This document shows, piece by piece, positions 34,468-44,750 of a stretch of 64,000 nt of DNA. The position numbers and the translations under genes are program-made. The first letter of the stretch is position 1. Every line of letters begins with the position of its first letter. Origin of the DNA: Bacteroidia bacterium (GTDB taxonomy: Bacteria > Bacteroidota > Bacteroidia > B-17B0 > Aurantibacillaceae); contig JAEUTO010000003.1 of NCBI GenBank assembly GCA_016787785.1, positions 186,001-250,000 of the forward strand, read 5' to 3'. The notes under the pieces are model-generated. The model made no database searches. It saw only the letters and a program-made list of their open reading frames with translations, and had not been told where the DNA came from.

Positions 34468-36198
34468 TTAAATATTATAACTATAATCGAATATTTTTAC
34501 GTTTAAATTTTTTATAAAAAAGGCCTCTTTGCTTTTGTTCCAGATAAAAAAACTTAGCTTATCGTTTTGTTCAAATTTTCCGGTAACACCCATTGCAAGC
34601 GTGCATTTTTTCCATTCACAACAGTCAGTTGAAGGGATTTCATTTAGCCTGAATGCTTCATAAATTTTTTCTTTGTTTGCCGGATCAGAGCCTACAATAT
34701 TAAATAAAGCATTGTAAGAAGAGTTTCTTGAAACTTCTTTACGTTCAAATTCAGCTACCACATAAAAATTGTTCGATTTTCTTTTAATGTCAACATTACA
34801 ACCTGCAGCATATTCAATATCTTTAAAATTATATATGCTATCAAAAACTACATTTGGTTGTTTGGCATTTTTACTTTCAAATAATAATTCGCTTCCTTTT
34901 TTTGAATATAATGGCAGATCGTTAGCGCCGCCAAGACTATCGCCATAAGCTTTATTTGTTTTTAAGAACACATAGGCGTATTTATCAAAGTTCATACCGT
35001 TACCTTTAATAATGCCATTTCGGTATTGATAAATATATAAAAGGTTCAAGCATAAAAAAAGAAAAGCCAAAGCGCCTGCAGTATATTTTAGCTTAGGCGT
35101 AAAGTTTTGGAACATATATGCGCCCGCAATTAAAAACATTGGAACAAAATCAACAAAAGTACGAATGCCAAAGCCATCAAAATAATTATAGGCCCAATAC
35201 GAACCAAAGATGTAAAAGATGATGGCTAATGAGAAAACAAAAACAAAGCCTTTATACCTGTTGATATTAAACATAGGAATTAAACCAAACAACCATAAAA
35301 GACAAAGGGGAACGTAAATGAATAAACCATTGTTAAATCCAAACAACATTTTAAATACCGATGGGTCATTAAAATAAAAACCGTTACCGGCGTAAGAATC
35401 CTGAATAAGTTTTCCGTTTTGATTGTACCAGGCCACACTTTGGATTGAACAAACCAAACATAAAACAACTGTGGATAAGTAGAAGTTTTTTGATCTTAGA
35501 ATTACTTTTACTGTACTTATAAGGTCGTATTTATTTTGAAAAAAGAAGGGTACAAAAAGCAATAAAACTACGTTTACCGGACGTACGAGAATAATTAAGC
35601 CTAAAATAAAAGCGCTTAAATAATAGTACTTTGTTTTTCTTTTTTGAAAAAGGTTCAATACAAAATAAAAGAAAGCGCATGTTAACGCAAAGGCGTATAC
35701 ATGCGGCATGCCAGGCTCGTTAACGGTATAGCTAAAAAGATGTGTGCCAAAACAGGTTAAAAAAAGAAGCGCCACCACATAATTTGCTTTTACATTCAAT
35801 TGCAATAATAATTTTTTTATGAAGATCAGTCCAACTGTGCAATAAAAGATCCCGGCAAAATAAACGCCCATTTGAAAGGGTAAAGAAAAACCGTCGACAG
35901 CAAAACCAAAGATCTTTGAGAAAAGTAAAGCTGCAAAAAAGAAGGGCGCGATCAATATAGCAACCCCAATGGTGTGAACATTAATTGTACCGGTAGGTGT
36001 TTCTATCAAATACCAATCGTTTCCGCTTTGGTGCGTAAAATTATTGTCGATAAAAAGTGAAACCAGGTAAGAATAATAATCGCGTGCATCACCATCAATT
36101 GCGATCTTTCTGTCGAAACTAAGTACTACAAAAAAAAGTACAACAACACAAAATGCTATAACAAGGTTTAAATAATTATTTTTTACAAATGAATTCAA
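34468..36198 (-). CDS. Polytopic GT-C-like membrane protein inserted between sufB and sufC
   Basis: 576 residues. About ten helices to residue ~420, with an acidic first loop (DGDARDYYSYLVSLF), LIILVRPVNV, GNGFYFNDPS, FGFNNGLFIYVP and RTFVDFVP. It then has a ~150-residue soluble C-terminal extension (KGSELLFESKNAKQPNVVFDS ... FFIWNKSKEAFFI) that looks strand-rich. The motifs match the paralogue at 10065-11444, which lacks the extension. Likely a polyprenyl-linked glycosyltransferase; nothing in it suggests Fe-S chemistry. Start TTG 36198. The tight spacing to both suf neighbours means it is probably co-transcribed. Confidence 0.7.
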   Translation of the reverse strand: MNSFVKNNYLNLVIAFCVVVLFFVVLSFDRKIAIDGDARDYYSYLVSLFIDNNFTHQSGNDWYLIETPTGTINVHTIGVAILIAPFFFAALLFSKIFGFAVDGFSLPFQMGVYFAGIFYCTVGLIFIKKLLLQLNVKANYVVALLFLTCFGTHLFSYTVNEPGMPHVYAFALTCAFFYFVLNLFQKRKTKYYYLSAFILGLIILVRPVNVVLLLFVPFFFQNKYDLISTVKVILRSKNFYLSTVVLCLVCSIQSVAWYNQNGKLIQDSYAGNGFYFNDPSVFKMLFGFNNGLFIYVPLCLLWLFGLIPMFNINRYKGFVFVFSLAIIFYIFGSYWAYNYFDGFGIRTFVDFVPMFLIAGAYMFQNFTPKLKYTAGALAFLFLCLNLLYIYQYRNGIIKGNGMNFDKYAYVFLKTNKAYGDSLGGANDLPLYSKKGSELLFESKNAKQPNVVFDSIYNFKDIEYAAGCNVDIKRKSNNFYVVAEFERKEVSRNSSYNALFNIVGSDPANKEKIYEAFRLNEIPSTDCCEWKKCTLAMGVTGKFEQNDKLSFFIWNKSKEAFFIKNLNVKIFDYSYNI

Positions 36199-36208
36199 AA
36201 TACAAATA

Positions 36209-37663
36209 CTATCCCACGCTGCCTTCCAAACTTACTGCTAATAGTTTTTGGGCTTCAACGGCAAACTCCATTGGGAGTTTATTTAATACTTCTTTACAAT
36301 AACCATTTACAATTAAGCCAATTGCTTTTTCGTTATCGATACCGCGTTGCTTACAATAAAATAACTGGTCTTCACCAATCTTGCTTGTCGTCGCTTCGTG
36401 TTCAACTACCGCGGTCTTATCTTTAATTTCTATATAAGGAAAAGTATGTGCGCCGCATTTGTCGCCCATTAATAAGCTATCACACTGCGAAAAATTACGC
36501 GAATTACTTGCGCCTTTACGAATTTGAACCAACCCACGGTAACTATTATTGCTAAAGCCTGCGCTTATGCCTTTTGAAATAATTGTGCTACGGGTATTTT
36601 TACCAATGTGGATCATTTTTGTTCCGGTATCTGCTTCTTGCATATTATTGGTTAAAGCAACTGAGTAAAATTCACCAACACTATTATTTCCTTTTAAAAT
36701 AACCGAAGGATATTTCCATGTAATGGCAGAACCTGTTTCAACTTGCGTCCAACTGATCTTTGAATTATCTTCTAAACAAATGCCGCGCTTGGTAACAAAA
36801 TTAAAGATACCACCTTTACCATTCTTATCTCCGGGATACCAGTTTTGTACTGTACTATATTTTACTTCTGCATTTTTATGGGCTATAATTTCAACAATAG
36901 CAGCGTGCAACTGATTCTCGTCACGTTGCGGTGCTGTGCAACCTTCCAGATACGAAACATAACTTCCCTCGTCTGCCACAATTAAAGTACGCTCAAACTG
37001 ACCGGTACCAGTTGCATTGATCCGGAAATAAGTTGAAAGCTCCATGGGGCATCTAACGCCTTTGGGTATGTAGCAAAAAGAGCCGTCGCTATAAACGGCC
37101 GAGTTTAATGCTGCAAAATAATTATCAGTGTAGGGAACAACAGTTCCCATATATTTTTTAATAAGATCGGGGAATTCGTGAACCGCTTCGCTGAACGAAC
37201 AAAAAATAATTCCTTTTTCAGAAAGTGTTTCTCTAAAAGTTGTTTTAACCGAAACGCTATCAAAAACCGCATCAACAGCAATGTTTGATTGCACACCACT
37301 TAAACGTTTCTGCTCTTCCAGAGAGATGCCCAATTTGGCAAATGTTTTTAAAAGTTCAGGATCAACTTCATCTAAACTTTTTAATTCGGGTTTAACTTTT
37401 GGCGCAGAGTAATAACTTATATCCTGATAATTGATTTTTGGATAATGTAAGTGCGCCCAGTTGCTTGGCTCAGGTAATGTTTGCCAATGACGGAAAGCTT
37501 TCAATCTAAACTCTAGCAACCATTCCGGTTCGTTCTTCTTTTTACTAAGTGCCGTTACAACATCCTCGTTCAAACCTTTTGCAAAAGTATCCGAATCAAT
37601 ATTGGTCGTAAAACCAAATTCATAATCTTTATTAATATGTTCCTGTAAGATCTCGTTTGCCAT
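36209..37663 (-). CDS. sufB: Fe-S cluster scaffold SufB
   Basis: 484 residues, usual length. Recognisable segments: [80 protein letters not shown] and the C-terminal [19 protein letters not shown] with the cluster-related Cys. It forms the SufBCD scaffold on which clusters are built. It follows the A-type carrier gene by 37 bases. Confidence 0.97.
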   Translation of the reverse strand: MANEILQEHINKDYEFGFTTNIDSDTFAKGLNEDVVTALSKKKNEPEWLLEFRLKAFRHWQTLPEPSNWAHLHYPKINYQDISYYSAPKVKPELKSLDEVDPELLKTFAKLGISLEEQKRLSGVQSNIAVDAVFDSVSVKTTFRETLSEKGIIFCSFSEAVHEFPDLIKKYMGTVVPYTDNYFAALNSAVYSDGSFCYIPKGVRCPMELSTYFRINATGTGQFERTLIVADEGSYVSYLEGCTAPQRDENQLHAAIVEIIAHKNAEVKYSTVQNWYPGDKNGKGGIFNFVTKRGICLEDNSKISWTQVETGSAITWKYPSVILKGNNSVGEFYSVALTNNMQEADTGTKMIHIGKNTRSTIISKGISAGFSNNSYRGLVQIRKGASNSRNFSQCDSLLMGDKCGAHTFPYIEIKDKTAVVEHEATTSKIGEDQLFYCKQRGIDNEKAIGLIVNGYCKEVLNKLPMEFAVEAQKLLAVSLEGSVG

Positions 37664-37700
37664 TTTGTATTTATAAATTTTGAATTTTCAACTTTGAATC

Positions 37701-38027
37701 TTAAACCGAAAAAGATTCTCCACAACCACAAGTGCGGTTAGCATTAGGGTTATTAAATACAAAACCTTTACCATTAAGGCCGCCGGTATACTCCAATTCA
37801 GTTCCCACCAGGTACAAAAAGCTCTTGCGGTCAACCACTATCTTAATTCCTTTGTCTTCAAACATCTGGTCGCCTTCTTTTATTTGGTTATCAAACTCCA
37901 ATTTATATGACAAGCCGGAGCACCCACCACCATCTACCCCAACTCTTATAAAAGTATCCACAGGACGGTTTTCTGTCTTGATAAGATCGAGGGCATGATT
38001 CTTTGCATTTTCTGTTACAGTGATCAT
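37701..38027 (-). CDS. sufA: A-type Fe-S carrier (SufA/IscA/ErpA family)
   Basis: 108 residues. The three cluster-binding cysteines are in GGCSGLSYK and near the C-terminus in TCGCGESF. It transfers nascent clusters from SufBCD to apoproteins. First gene of the suf operon, so sufA is the likely name, though sequence alone cannot separate SufA, IscA and ErpA. Promoter and inverted repeats lie immediately upstream. Confidence 0.9.
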   Translation of the reverse strand: MITVTENAKNHALDLIKTENRPVDTFIRVGVDGGGCSGLSYKLEFDNQIKEGDQMFEDKGIKIVVDRKSFLYLVGTELEYTGGLNGKGFVFNNPNANRTCGCGESFSV

Positions 38028-38065
38028 AACTATATGGTTTTTAATTATTTAACAATTATTCTTAA

Positions 38066-38118
38066 TTAGATTAAATCTAAATTAGTGCAAAAATACCATA
38101 AAAATGGTATCTTTACAA
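38066..38118 (-). promoter_or_regulatory. suf operon promoter with two inverted repeats
   Basis: On the minus strand a -33 TTG (38118-38116) is followed after 20 bases by TATTTTTG (38095-38088), the best-formed promoter in the window. A perfect inverted repeat ATACCAT-AAAA-ATGGTAT (38093-38110) fills the spacer and overlaps the first bases of the -7 box. A second palindrome TTAGATTAAATCTAA (38066-38080) lies just downstream, near the expected start of transcription. Both positions suit a repressor that blocks RNA polymerase. An Fe-S or iron/redox sensor would be logical, but the sites do not match IscR type 1 or type 2 consensus closely. Confidence 0.7.
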
Positions 38119-38284
38119 GTATAAAACCTAAAAATTAAAGAAGCTTAACGCTTTGCATCAAAAAATCGCTGAGTTTCAAAATAATCGCGCAAAAAAGGTC
38201 TGTTTTATATTAACACTCAATTGATTAAAACCTTTTGGTTTAAGCTAACGAACCTTAATAATTTTAAATAATTTCATGCTTTAA

Positions 38285-39094
38285 TTGAAAAGAACCGTCC
38301 TTATAATTTTCGCAGTTTTTTGCAGTATTATTTGCTTCCCGCAAACGAACGATACTTTATATGTTCATTACATTGAACACGCACCTTTTTCTACAACAGA
38401 AAATGCTGCACCAAAAGGGCTTGAAGTAGATATTATAAATGATTATATACTCTGGCAAAAAACCACAAAAAAAATAAATTTCACGCCAAAATACGTTCCA
38501 TTTACCGACCCAGATCTTTTTTATGCAAGCGTAAAAAATTCTTCGCGCAACACTATTGGATTGGGAGCTGTAACGATTGTTCCGGAGAAAGCAAAAGAGA
38601 TTGAGTTTACGAATGCATATCTAAAAAATGTTGCTTTTTGCATTTCAAATGGTAATGCAACAGATATTAAAACAAAAACTCAGCCTGAAATAATTAAAAC
38701 CTTTGGCAGCATGACTGCGTTAACAGTTACCAACACCACTTTAAACAAATATGTAAATGAATTGAAAAAAAGTTACTTACCCGAACTTAAACTCATTGCG
38801 CAACCAAACGGCACTAAAATACTAGATGAAATTGCAAAGAATATTTTATATTTTGGTTACGTAGATGCAATTACTTTTTGGTATTATGTAAAAAATAATC
38901 CAACAAAATTTGTGAAGATTCAAAAACCGCTCATTCAAACAAAAGAAGAATTTGGTTTTATTTTACCTAAAGGGTGCAATCAAAAGGTTTTATTCAATGA
39001 GTTTTTTGCGGGATTTAAAAAAACAAAAAATTATCATTTAATCCTTGAAAAACATTTGGGTTCTTACATGGGTCAAATAATGGCTGTTAATTAA
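38285..39094 (+). CDS. Periplasmic solute-binding protein-like (SBP family 3)
   Basis: 269 residues. Signal peptide (TVLIIFAVFCSIICFPQ), then the family-3 binding-protein order: LYVHYIEHAPFS, GLEVDIINDYI, a two-strand region with IGLGAVTIVPEKAKEIEFTNAYL, and a second lobe ending EEFGFILPKGCNQK. Family-3 proteins bind amino acids or related ligands. There is no ABC transporter or sensor kinase next to it, so it is an orphan. Start TTG 38285 is needed to include the signal peptide. Confidence 0.75.
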   Translation: MKRTVLIIFAVFCSIICFPQTNDTLYVHYIEHAPFSTTENAAPKGLEVDIINDYILWQKTTKKINFTPKYVPFTDPDLFYASVKNSSRNTIGLGAVTIVPEKAKEIEFTNAYLKNVAFCISNGNATDIKTKTQPEIIKTFGSMTALTVTNTTLNKYVNELKKSYLPELKLIAQPNGTKILDEIAKNILYFGYVDAITFWYYVKNNPTKFVKIQKPLIQTKEEFGFILPKGCNQKVLFNEFFAGFKKTKNYHLILEKHLGSYMGQIMAVN

Positions 39095-39119
39095 CCATTT
39101 TTCATAAGACCCTTCTTAG

Positions 39120-39704
39120 ATGCAAAAAATTACAGAGATCAAAGAGTTTTACACTGTTAAGCGTAAAGAAAAAGTTAATGGCGAAGAGGTCTTAGTTGAC
39201 AAAAAATTATACCGCTATCGTGATGTGAATTATGTAGATGGTTGGGCCAGATTTGGTCATTGGTTGCTGGATTATGTATTCAGGGTGATCTTTGAACTGG
39301 CAATTGGTGTTGTTTTAGGAGTTATACTCGCGCTAACCGGAAATATTGGACTTTTATCCGATCCATCAATTGAAACTTACAACAATATATTTAGTTGGCT
39401 GATCTTTCAGCCGCTTTATTATTTTCTGTTCGAATATGCCATGCAAGCCTCGCCTGCAAAAGCCTTATTAGGTAGAATAGTTGTAGATGAATATGGCAAC
39501 AAACCAACAGCCCGCCAGTTCTTTATCCGTTCCATATCAAGAGTTGTACCGTTTGAGGCCTTCTCCTGCTTATCATCTCTGGGCTGGCACGATAACTGGA
39601 GTAATACGTTTGTGTTGAGAAAAAAGGACCTTAAAGAACTAAAACTTCTTCAAAAAATAAATGAGATTGACAGCACTTCCGTATCTTTACCAAAAGAAAT
39701 ATGA
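39120..39704 (+). CDS. RDD family membrane protein
   Basis: 194 residues. Starts with a 40-residue charged segment, then the RDD hallmark (YVDGWARFGHWLLDYVF) and two to three helices, with the second conserved part LLGRIVVDEYGNKPTARQFFIRSISRVVPFE. RDD proteins are small membrane proteins, some involved in ion or transport functions; the role here is unknown. Its last four bases overlap the start of the DUF3109 gene. Confidence 0.85.
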   Translation: MQKITEIKEFYTVKRKEKVNGEEVLVDKKLYRYRDVNYVDGWARFGHWLLDYVFRVIFELAIGVVLGVILALTGNIGLLSDPSIETYNNIFSWLIFQPLYYFLFEYAMQASPAKALLGRIVVDEYGNKPTARQFFIRSISRVVPFEAFSCLSSLGWHDNWSNTFVLRKKDLKELKLLQKINEIDSTSVSLPKEI

Positions 39705-40276
39705 TAGCCATTGATAAAACATTAATTAGCGAAGACCTTTTAGACAAAAAATTTGTCTGTGATCTTAACGCCTGTAAAGGCGCTTGTTGTGTTGCAGGCG
39801 ATAGTGGCGCGCCACTTGATAAAGACGAGCTTAAGATCCTTAAATCAGTAGTAGATAAAGTAAAACCTTACATGGTTAAAAAAGGAATTAAAGCTATTGA
39901 AAAACAGGGGGCCTATGTAATTGATGGCGATGGCGATTATACTACTACGCTGGTAAGCCCGGGAGCAGAGTGCGCATTTGTTTTTTTTGATGAAAATAAA
40001 ATTGCCAAATGCTCTATTGAACAAGCCTATTATGAGGGAAAGATAGATTGGAAAAAACCTATTAGCTGTCATTTATATCCTATACGCATTACAAAACATA
40101 AAGATTATGATGCGGTAAATTATGACAAATGGGATGTTTGCAAGCCTGCTTGTGAATGTGGTGCAAAATTAGATGTGCCGGTTTATAAATTCCTCAAAGA
40201 TCCATTGATTCGAAAATATGGCAAAGAGTGGTTCAAAGAACTAGAGAAGAGCGCAAAACTTTTTTTGAAAAAATAA
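39701..40276 (+). CDS. DUF3109 family cysteine-rich protein
   Basis: 191 residues. The N-terminal cysteine cluster CDLNACKGACC, plus ECAF, KCSIEQAYYEGKI, SCHLYPIRI and CKPACECGA, are the DUF3109 pattern and suggest a metal or Fe-S site. Bacteroidota-typical family of unknown function. ATGA overlap with the RDD gene (39701-39704) and a 6-base gap to the next gene indicate an operon. Confidence 0.85.
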   Translation: MIAIDKTLISEDLLDKKFVCDLNACKGACCVAGDSGAPLDKDELKILKSVVDKVKPYMVKKGIKAIEKQGAYVIDGDGDYTTTLVSPGAECAFVFFDENKIAKCSIEQAYYEGKIDWKKPISCHLYPIRITKHKDYDAVNYDKWDVCKPACECGAKLDVPVYKFLKDPLIRKYGKEWFKELEKSAKLFLKK

Positions 40277-40282
40277 TAACAC

Positions 40283-41212
40283 ATGAAGATTTTAATTACA
40301 GGGTCCAACGGTTTGCTTGGCCAAAAGTTGGTTTACAAACTTAGAAATCGTAAGGACATTACATGCATTGCCACTGCCCGCGGCGAGAACAGATTGGTTA
40401 AACAAGATGGATATATTTATGAAACACTGGATATAACAGATCTTAAAAATGTGGAGGAAGTTTTTTCGAAATACACGCCGGATGTAGTTGTTAATACTGC
40501 TGCTATGACCAATGTGGATGCCTGCGAAACGGAAAAAGAAGCTTGTTGGTCCATGAACGTTACTGCGGTGCACAATCAGGTAAAAGCTCTTGAACTTTTA
40601 AAAAGCAATAACACAGGCTACAAACCACACTTTATTCATTTAAGCACCGATTTTATTTTTGATGGAACACATGGCCCGTTAGACGAAAACGAAAAACCAA
40701 ATCCCTTAAGTTATTATGCCGATAGCAAACTTGCAGCCGAACTAATTGTACAAGGATCTTTTTTAGACTGGGCAATTGCGCGCACTGTGCTCGTTTATGG
40801 CATTGTAGATAATATGAGTAGAAGCAATATTGTGCTTTGGGTAAAATCAAATTTAGAACAGGGTAAAACCATTAACGTTGTTGATGACCAGTTTAGAACC
40901 CCAACTCTGGCCGAAGATCTGGCAGACGGTTGCATTTTAATTGCTCAAAAAAGAGCGAAAGGCATTTATAATATTTCTGGAAAAGATTATTACAGCATTT
41001 TAGAACTAGCGCATGTAGTTGCAGATTATTACAAATTAGATAAAAGCCTGATTAAGCCAAGCAAGAGTGCCGATATTAAGCAACCTGCCAAACGTCCGCC
41101 AATAACGGGTTTTATAATTGATAAAGCCAAAAAAGAACTGGGTTATAACCCGCACAGTTTTACTGAAGGTATTAAGATCCTCGAAGAACAGATCAAGGAA
41201 ATGTCAAAATAG
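40283..41212 (+). CDS. SDR-family dTDP-4-dehydrorhamnose reductase-like (RmlD/RfbD)
   Basis: 309 residues. N-terminal TGSNGLLGQ nucleotide motif, then NTAAMTNVDACE, a Ser-Thr-Asp (HLSTDFIFDG), YYADSKLAAE with the YxxxK pair, and DDQFRTPTLAEDLADG, all typical of RmlD. Such enzymes make the final reduction to dTDP-rhamnose or a related deoxysugar. No rmlABC genes are in the window, so a different substrate remains possible. It follows the DUF3109 gene by 6 bases. Confidence 0.8.
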   Translation: MKILITGSNGLLGQKLVYKLRNRKDITCIATARGENRLVKQDGYIYETLDITDLKNVEEVFSKYTPDVVVNTAAMTNVDACETEKEACWSMNVTAVHNQVKALELLKSNNTGYKPHFIHLSTDFIFDGTHGPLDENEKPNPLSYYADSKLAAELIVQGSFLDWAIARTVLVYGIVDNMSRSNIVLWVKSNLEQGKTINVVDDQFRTPTLAEDLADGCILIAQKRAKGIYNISGKDYYSILELAHVVADYYKLDKSLIKPSKSADIKQPAKRPPITGFIIDKAKKELGYNPHSFTEGIKILEEQIKEMSK

Positions 41213-41314
41213 GTTAATTAAACAACCTGTTTACAATCTCCGGTTGATATCTTACGTTTAAAACAAAAATGCATCCTTTCATATTCTTTAACTTTATTAG
41301 ATTGAATTAATAAA

Positions 41315-42817
41315 GTGGCAAGCGGCATCAAAAAACTGGCAGGGCAAACTGTAATCTACGGTTTAGGTACAATTGTGCCCCGCTTTTTAAATTATCTTTT
41401 AACACCACTTTTAACCTACGGATTTACTGCTGCAGAATACGGTATCAATAGCGAGTTATATGCCTACATTTCTTTTTTAAATGTGATTTTTACTTATGGC
41501 ATGGAAACTACTTTTTTTAATTTCAGTTCTAAATTAGAAAACAAACAAGACGTTTATAATACCGCGTTACTTTCATTGATTCTTTCTTCTGTAGTTTTTA
41601 GTTTGTTGTTTTTAGTTTTTGCAGGATCAATTGCAGAAAGATTATCAACACCAAACTCCGTTTATTTACCACAATTTGTTATCTGGAGTGTATTGATCGT
41701 GGCAAGTGACGCAATAACAGCAATTCCCTTCGCTCAATTACGTTCTGAAAATAAAGCCATGAAATTTTCTGTTTTAAAACTAAGTAATGTTGTGGTAAAT
41801 TTCGCTTTAACTATTTTCTTTTTAAAAATTTGCAAATCAAGTTACGATAATGGCGAAACAAATTTTATGGCCTCTCTTTACAATCCAGAAATTGGAATTG
41901 GCTATGCTTTTCTTGCCAACCTTCTGGCCAACTGTTTTACACTTGTACTTTTATCAAAGCAATTTGCAACTTTAAAATTTTCATTAAACATAGATTTACT
42001 AAAAAAAATGTTAAGCTACGCCTGGCCGTTAATTATTTTAGGTTTTGCCGGCATGATAAACGAAACATTAGATAGGATCATTCTTAAAAAATTAATTGTA
42101 GATAAGTCTGAGGCGCAGATAGCGCAAGGCGTTTATGGCGCCTGCTACAAGATCGCTATTTTGATGACCATTTTTATACAAGCTTTTCGTTTTGCTGCAG
42201 AGCCTTTCTTTTTTAATAAAGCAAAAGAAAAAGATTCTACAAAGTCGTATGCTCTGGTAATGAAATACTTTGTTATTTTTTGTTTATTCCTTTTTTTAGC
42301 AACTACATTAAATTTAGAATGGATAAAGCTCTTTATCGGTCCAAATTTCCGGAGCGGTTTAAATGTTGTACCCGTTTTGTTGATGGCTAATTTATGTTTG
42401 GGTGTAGTTTATAATTTAGCTATTTGGTATAAATTAAATGGCCAAACAAAATTCGGAGCCATAATTGCTATTGTAGGGGCAATTATTACAATTGTAGTGA
42501 ATGTTATCTTTGTACCAAAATACTCTTACGTAGCCTCAGCCTGGGCAACTCTCGCCGCTTATGCCGGCATGATGATACTTTCATATATTTTGGGTCAAAA
42601 ATATTTTCCAATAAAATATAACGTACGGGCAATAAGCGTTTATGTAATTATTGCTTTAGGTTTTTATTTCTTAACCTTTACGTATAGTGGTATAGAAAAC
42701 ACATTCTTAAAACTGGTACTGAATAATTTGTTGGTAATCTTATTTGCGTGGTTCGTTTATAAATTAGAATTTCCTAATCTGAAAAAACTACGCGCAAATG
42801 GCAACACTACAAGTTAA
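41315..42817 (+). CDS. Polysaccharide/lipid-linked oligosaccharide flippase (Wzx-like MATE/MOP family)
   Basis: 500 residues, about 12-14 helices. The N-terminus ([31 protein letters not shown]) and the AEYG loop are characteristic of polysaccharide-biosynthesis flippases. It would move lipid-linked saccharides across the inner membrane. GTG start at 41315; the ATG options all cut into helix 3 or later. Its 3' end overlaps dut by 20 bases in another frame. Confidence 0.85.
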   Translation: MASGIKKLAGQTVIYGLGTIVPRFLNYLLTPLLTYGFTAAEYGINSELYAYISFLNVIFTYGMETTFFNFSSKLENKQDVYNTALLSLILSSVVFSLLFLVFAGSIAERLSTPNSVYLPQFVIWSVLIVASDAITAIPFAQLRSENKAMKFSVLKLSNVVVNFALTIFFLKICKSSYDNGETNFMASLYNPEIGIGYAFLANLLANCFTLVLLSKQFATLKFSLNIDLLKKMLSYAWPLIILGFAGMINETLDRIILKKLIVDKSEAQIAQGVYGACYKIAILMTIFIQAFRFAAEPFFFNKAKEKDSTKSYALVMKYFVIFCLFLFLATTLNLEWIKLFIGPNFRSGLNVVPVLLMANLCLGVVYNLAIWYKLNGQTKFGAIIAIVGAIITIVVNVIFVPKYSYVASAWATLAAYAGMMILSYILGQKYFPIKYNVRAISVYVIIALGFYFLTFTYSGIENTFLKLVLNNLLVILFAWFVYKLEFPNLKKLRANGNTTS

Positions 42818-43241
42818 GGTCATCAACCAATCTAAACACGCTCTACCCGAGTACGCAACCATACAGGCAGCCGGACTGGACCTAAAATCAAATATCAGCG
42901 AACCTATTGTTTTAAAACCTTTACAACGCCAGTTAATTCCAACAGGTTTATTTATTGAATTACCAAATTCTTACGAAGCACAAATAAGACCACGTAGTGG
43001 TTTGGCTTTTAAAAATGGTATTACGGTTCTCAATTCACCCGGCACTATTGATGCCGATTACCGAGGAGAAATAAAAGTGTTGTTAGTGAATCTTTCTAAC
43101 GAAGAGTTTACCATTAACGATGGCGAACGCATTGCGCAAATGGTAATAGCCAAACACGAACAAATTGCCTGGGTACAAGTTTCTGTTTTGGAAGAATCTA
43201 ACAGAGGCGCCGGAGGTTTTGGCAGTACCGGAAAAAAATAA
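42798..43241 (+). CDS. dut: dUTP diphosphatase
   Basis: 147 residues, trimeric dUTPase family. Motifs in order: AGLDLKSN (near 26), [34 protein letters not shown] and the C-terminal Gly-rich arm [10 protein letters not shown]. It hydrolyses dUTP to dUMP. It starts 20 bases inside the flippase gene and is convergent with a TPR gene (4-base gap). Confidence 0.96.
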   Translation: MATLQVKVINQSKHALPEYATIQAAGLDLKSNISEPIVLKPLQRQLIPTGLFIELPNSYEAQIRPRSGLAFKNGITVLNSPGTIDADYRGEIKVLLVNLSNEEFTINDGERIAQMVIAKHEQIAWVQVSVLEESNRGAGGFGSTGKK

Positions 43242-43245
43242 AATT

Positions 43246-43941
43246 CTATTTACAAAAAGTTTGTTTTATCTCTTCGGCCATTTGCGAGCCGGATTTAATG
43301 GCATCATTTATTATTGCGCAAGACCTTGCGTCATCCTTTTGTTTGTGATATATATACGCCAGATCAATATAAGCGTCAAAATTTTTCGGGTCAAGATTTA
43401 TTGTTGTTTCATAATCTTTAATGGCCTTGGTATGATCGCCAATATTCTCATGACATGATGCACGGTAACAATAGGCTTGCGAATACATAGGTTTTGCAGA
43501 AAGGCAAGTGGTTAGATCTTCGATTGCTTTTTTATAGTTTGCCGAAGCGCCAAAAGCCAATGAACGATTATACAGCGCATTTACATGATTAGGGAATTTG
43601 GTTAAAACAATATTGAACTCTTCAATACTTTTTGCGTAATTTTTTTCGGCTAAAAAAATGAGGCCGTCTAAAAAATGTGCTTCTGTAAAATTAGGATAGG
43701 TTTTAATCAACAAGGCACAATTGGTTTGTGCTTCTTTTAAACTATTTATTTTTAAATAGATCAACCCTTTGTAAAATAGTGCACTGTCTTTATGGTAATT
43801 TTTCGTGATACACGAATCCATCTGATGTAAAGAGGTCTTAAAGGCGCTCACAAGTATACATTCTCTTACTTTAGAGAACACTGTTTGGCCGTGACCAAGC
43901 AAACCAATTATAACAAGGGTGTATAAAAAAATAGCTCTCAT
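43246..43941 (-). CDS. Secreted TPR protein
   Basis: 231 residues. A short signal peptide (LYTLVIIGLLGHGQ) precedes five or so TPR units (residues about 50-225; e.g. ALFYKGLIYLKINSLKEAQ, ALYNRSLAFGASANYKKAI, AYCYRASCHENIGDHTKAI). Acts as a periplasmic protein-interaction scaffold; partner unknown. Monocistronic by appearance. Confidence 0.8.
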   Translation of the reverse strand: MRAIFLYTLVIIGLLGHGQTVFSKVRECILVSAFKTSLHQMDSCITKNYHKDSALFYKGLIYLKINSLKEAQTNCALLIKTYPNFTEAHFLDGLIFLAEKNYAKSIEEFNIVLTKFPNHVNALYNRSLAFGASANYKKAIEDLTTCLSAKPMYSQAYCYRASCHENIGDHTKAIKDYETTINLDPKNFDAYIDLAYIYHKQKDDARSCAIINDAIKSGSQMAEEIKQTFCK

Positions 43942-44016
43942 GTTTTAAAGATAACAAAAAAAATCATTTGAGACAATTTATGCTAATTACCTCGCAAAAC
44001 CGCGCCTTAAGCCAAG

Positions 44017-44718
44017 CTATACGGCAATAACAGCCCACATTCTGCCGGTTTTTCCTTTGTCTTGTCGGTAACTAAAAAAATCACTTTCAAAGGTGCAACG
44101 GTTCATGACCCATATATTTTGTTCCGGAATCTTGCTTTGCAATAACACAAATTTATTACAGGCAATAAGGTCTATTTTATTCTCTTTCCAACAAGATGAG
44201 GGAAAACCTGCATTAGCAAATTGCTCTATAACTTCATTTCCAACTTCAAAATTATTTTGGCAAATTCCTTGTCCAATGGCTACCTGAATGTTTTTTTCAT
44301 CCGCTCCCAATTTTAGCATTTCATTAATTGCATTTTGGGCTATATAATTTACGGTACCGCGCCAACCCGCATGGGCTGCTGCAATAACATTATTTATGTT
44401 GTCGTGAAATAATAACGGATAACAATCGGCAATGCTAACAGCCAACACTAAATTTTTTTGATCAGTAACTAAAGCGTCGCCCTCTTGCTGACCAATTTTC
44501 GCACTACAAACTTTGTTGCCGTGAACTTGTTTGAGATAAGATAAATTATCAATTGATAGCTTTAAATTAGCTAGTGCCGATTTTCTGTTTTCTAAAATGT
44601 TTGAGGGCTCATCCTCTGAACCGCCTAAATTTAAAGAATCAAAAGGTGCTTTTGAAATGCCTCCTTCTCTTGTTGAAAAGCCGTGTGTGCAATTTATGTT
44701 AGGAGACTTTAGCCACAT
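44017..44718 (-). CDS. pgeF: Peptidoglycan editing factor PgeF (YfiH/polyphenol oxidase family)
   Basis: 233 residues. Family residues: FSTREGGIS, QVHGNKV, the ADCYPLL metal Cys, AAHAGWRGT metal His and GQGICQNNFEVG. The YfiH/PgeF family hydrolyses wrongly incorporated residues in cytoplasmic peptidoglycan precursors; some relatives act on purine nucleosides. The 32-base gap to pyk is upstream in the minus direction. Confidence 0.88.
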   Translation of the reverse strand: MWLKSPNINCTHGFSTREGGISKAPFDSLNLGGSEDEPSNILENRKSALANLKLSIDNLSYLKQVHGNKVCSAKIGQQEGDALVTDQKNLVLAVSIADCYPLLFHDNINNVIAAAHAGWRGTVNYIAQNAINEMLKLGADEKNIQVAIGQGICQNNFEVGNEVIEQFANAGFPSSCWKENKIDLIACNKFVLLQSKIPEQNIWVMNRCTFESDFFSYRQDKGKTGRMWAVIAV

Positions 44719-44750
44719 TAAAAACGAAAAGGAATTTCTGTTATCGACTA

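Noticed and set aside
34468-36198. The suf-embedded membrane gene as a pseudogene
   Set aside because: The frame is intact over 576 codons, and motifs match its paralogue.
38093-38110. IscR binding site upstream of suf
   Set aside because: Spacing of CC and GG (8 bases) fits neither the type 1 nor the type 2 IscR consensus; the site is kept as an unassigned operator.
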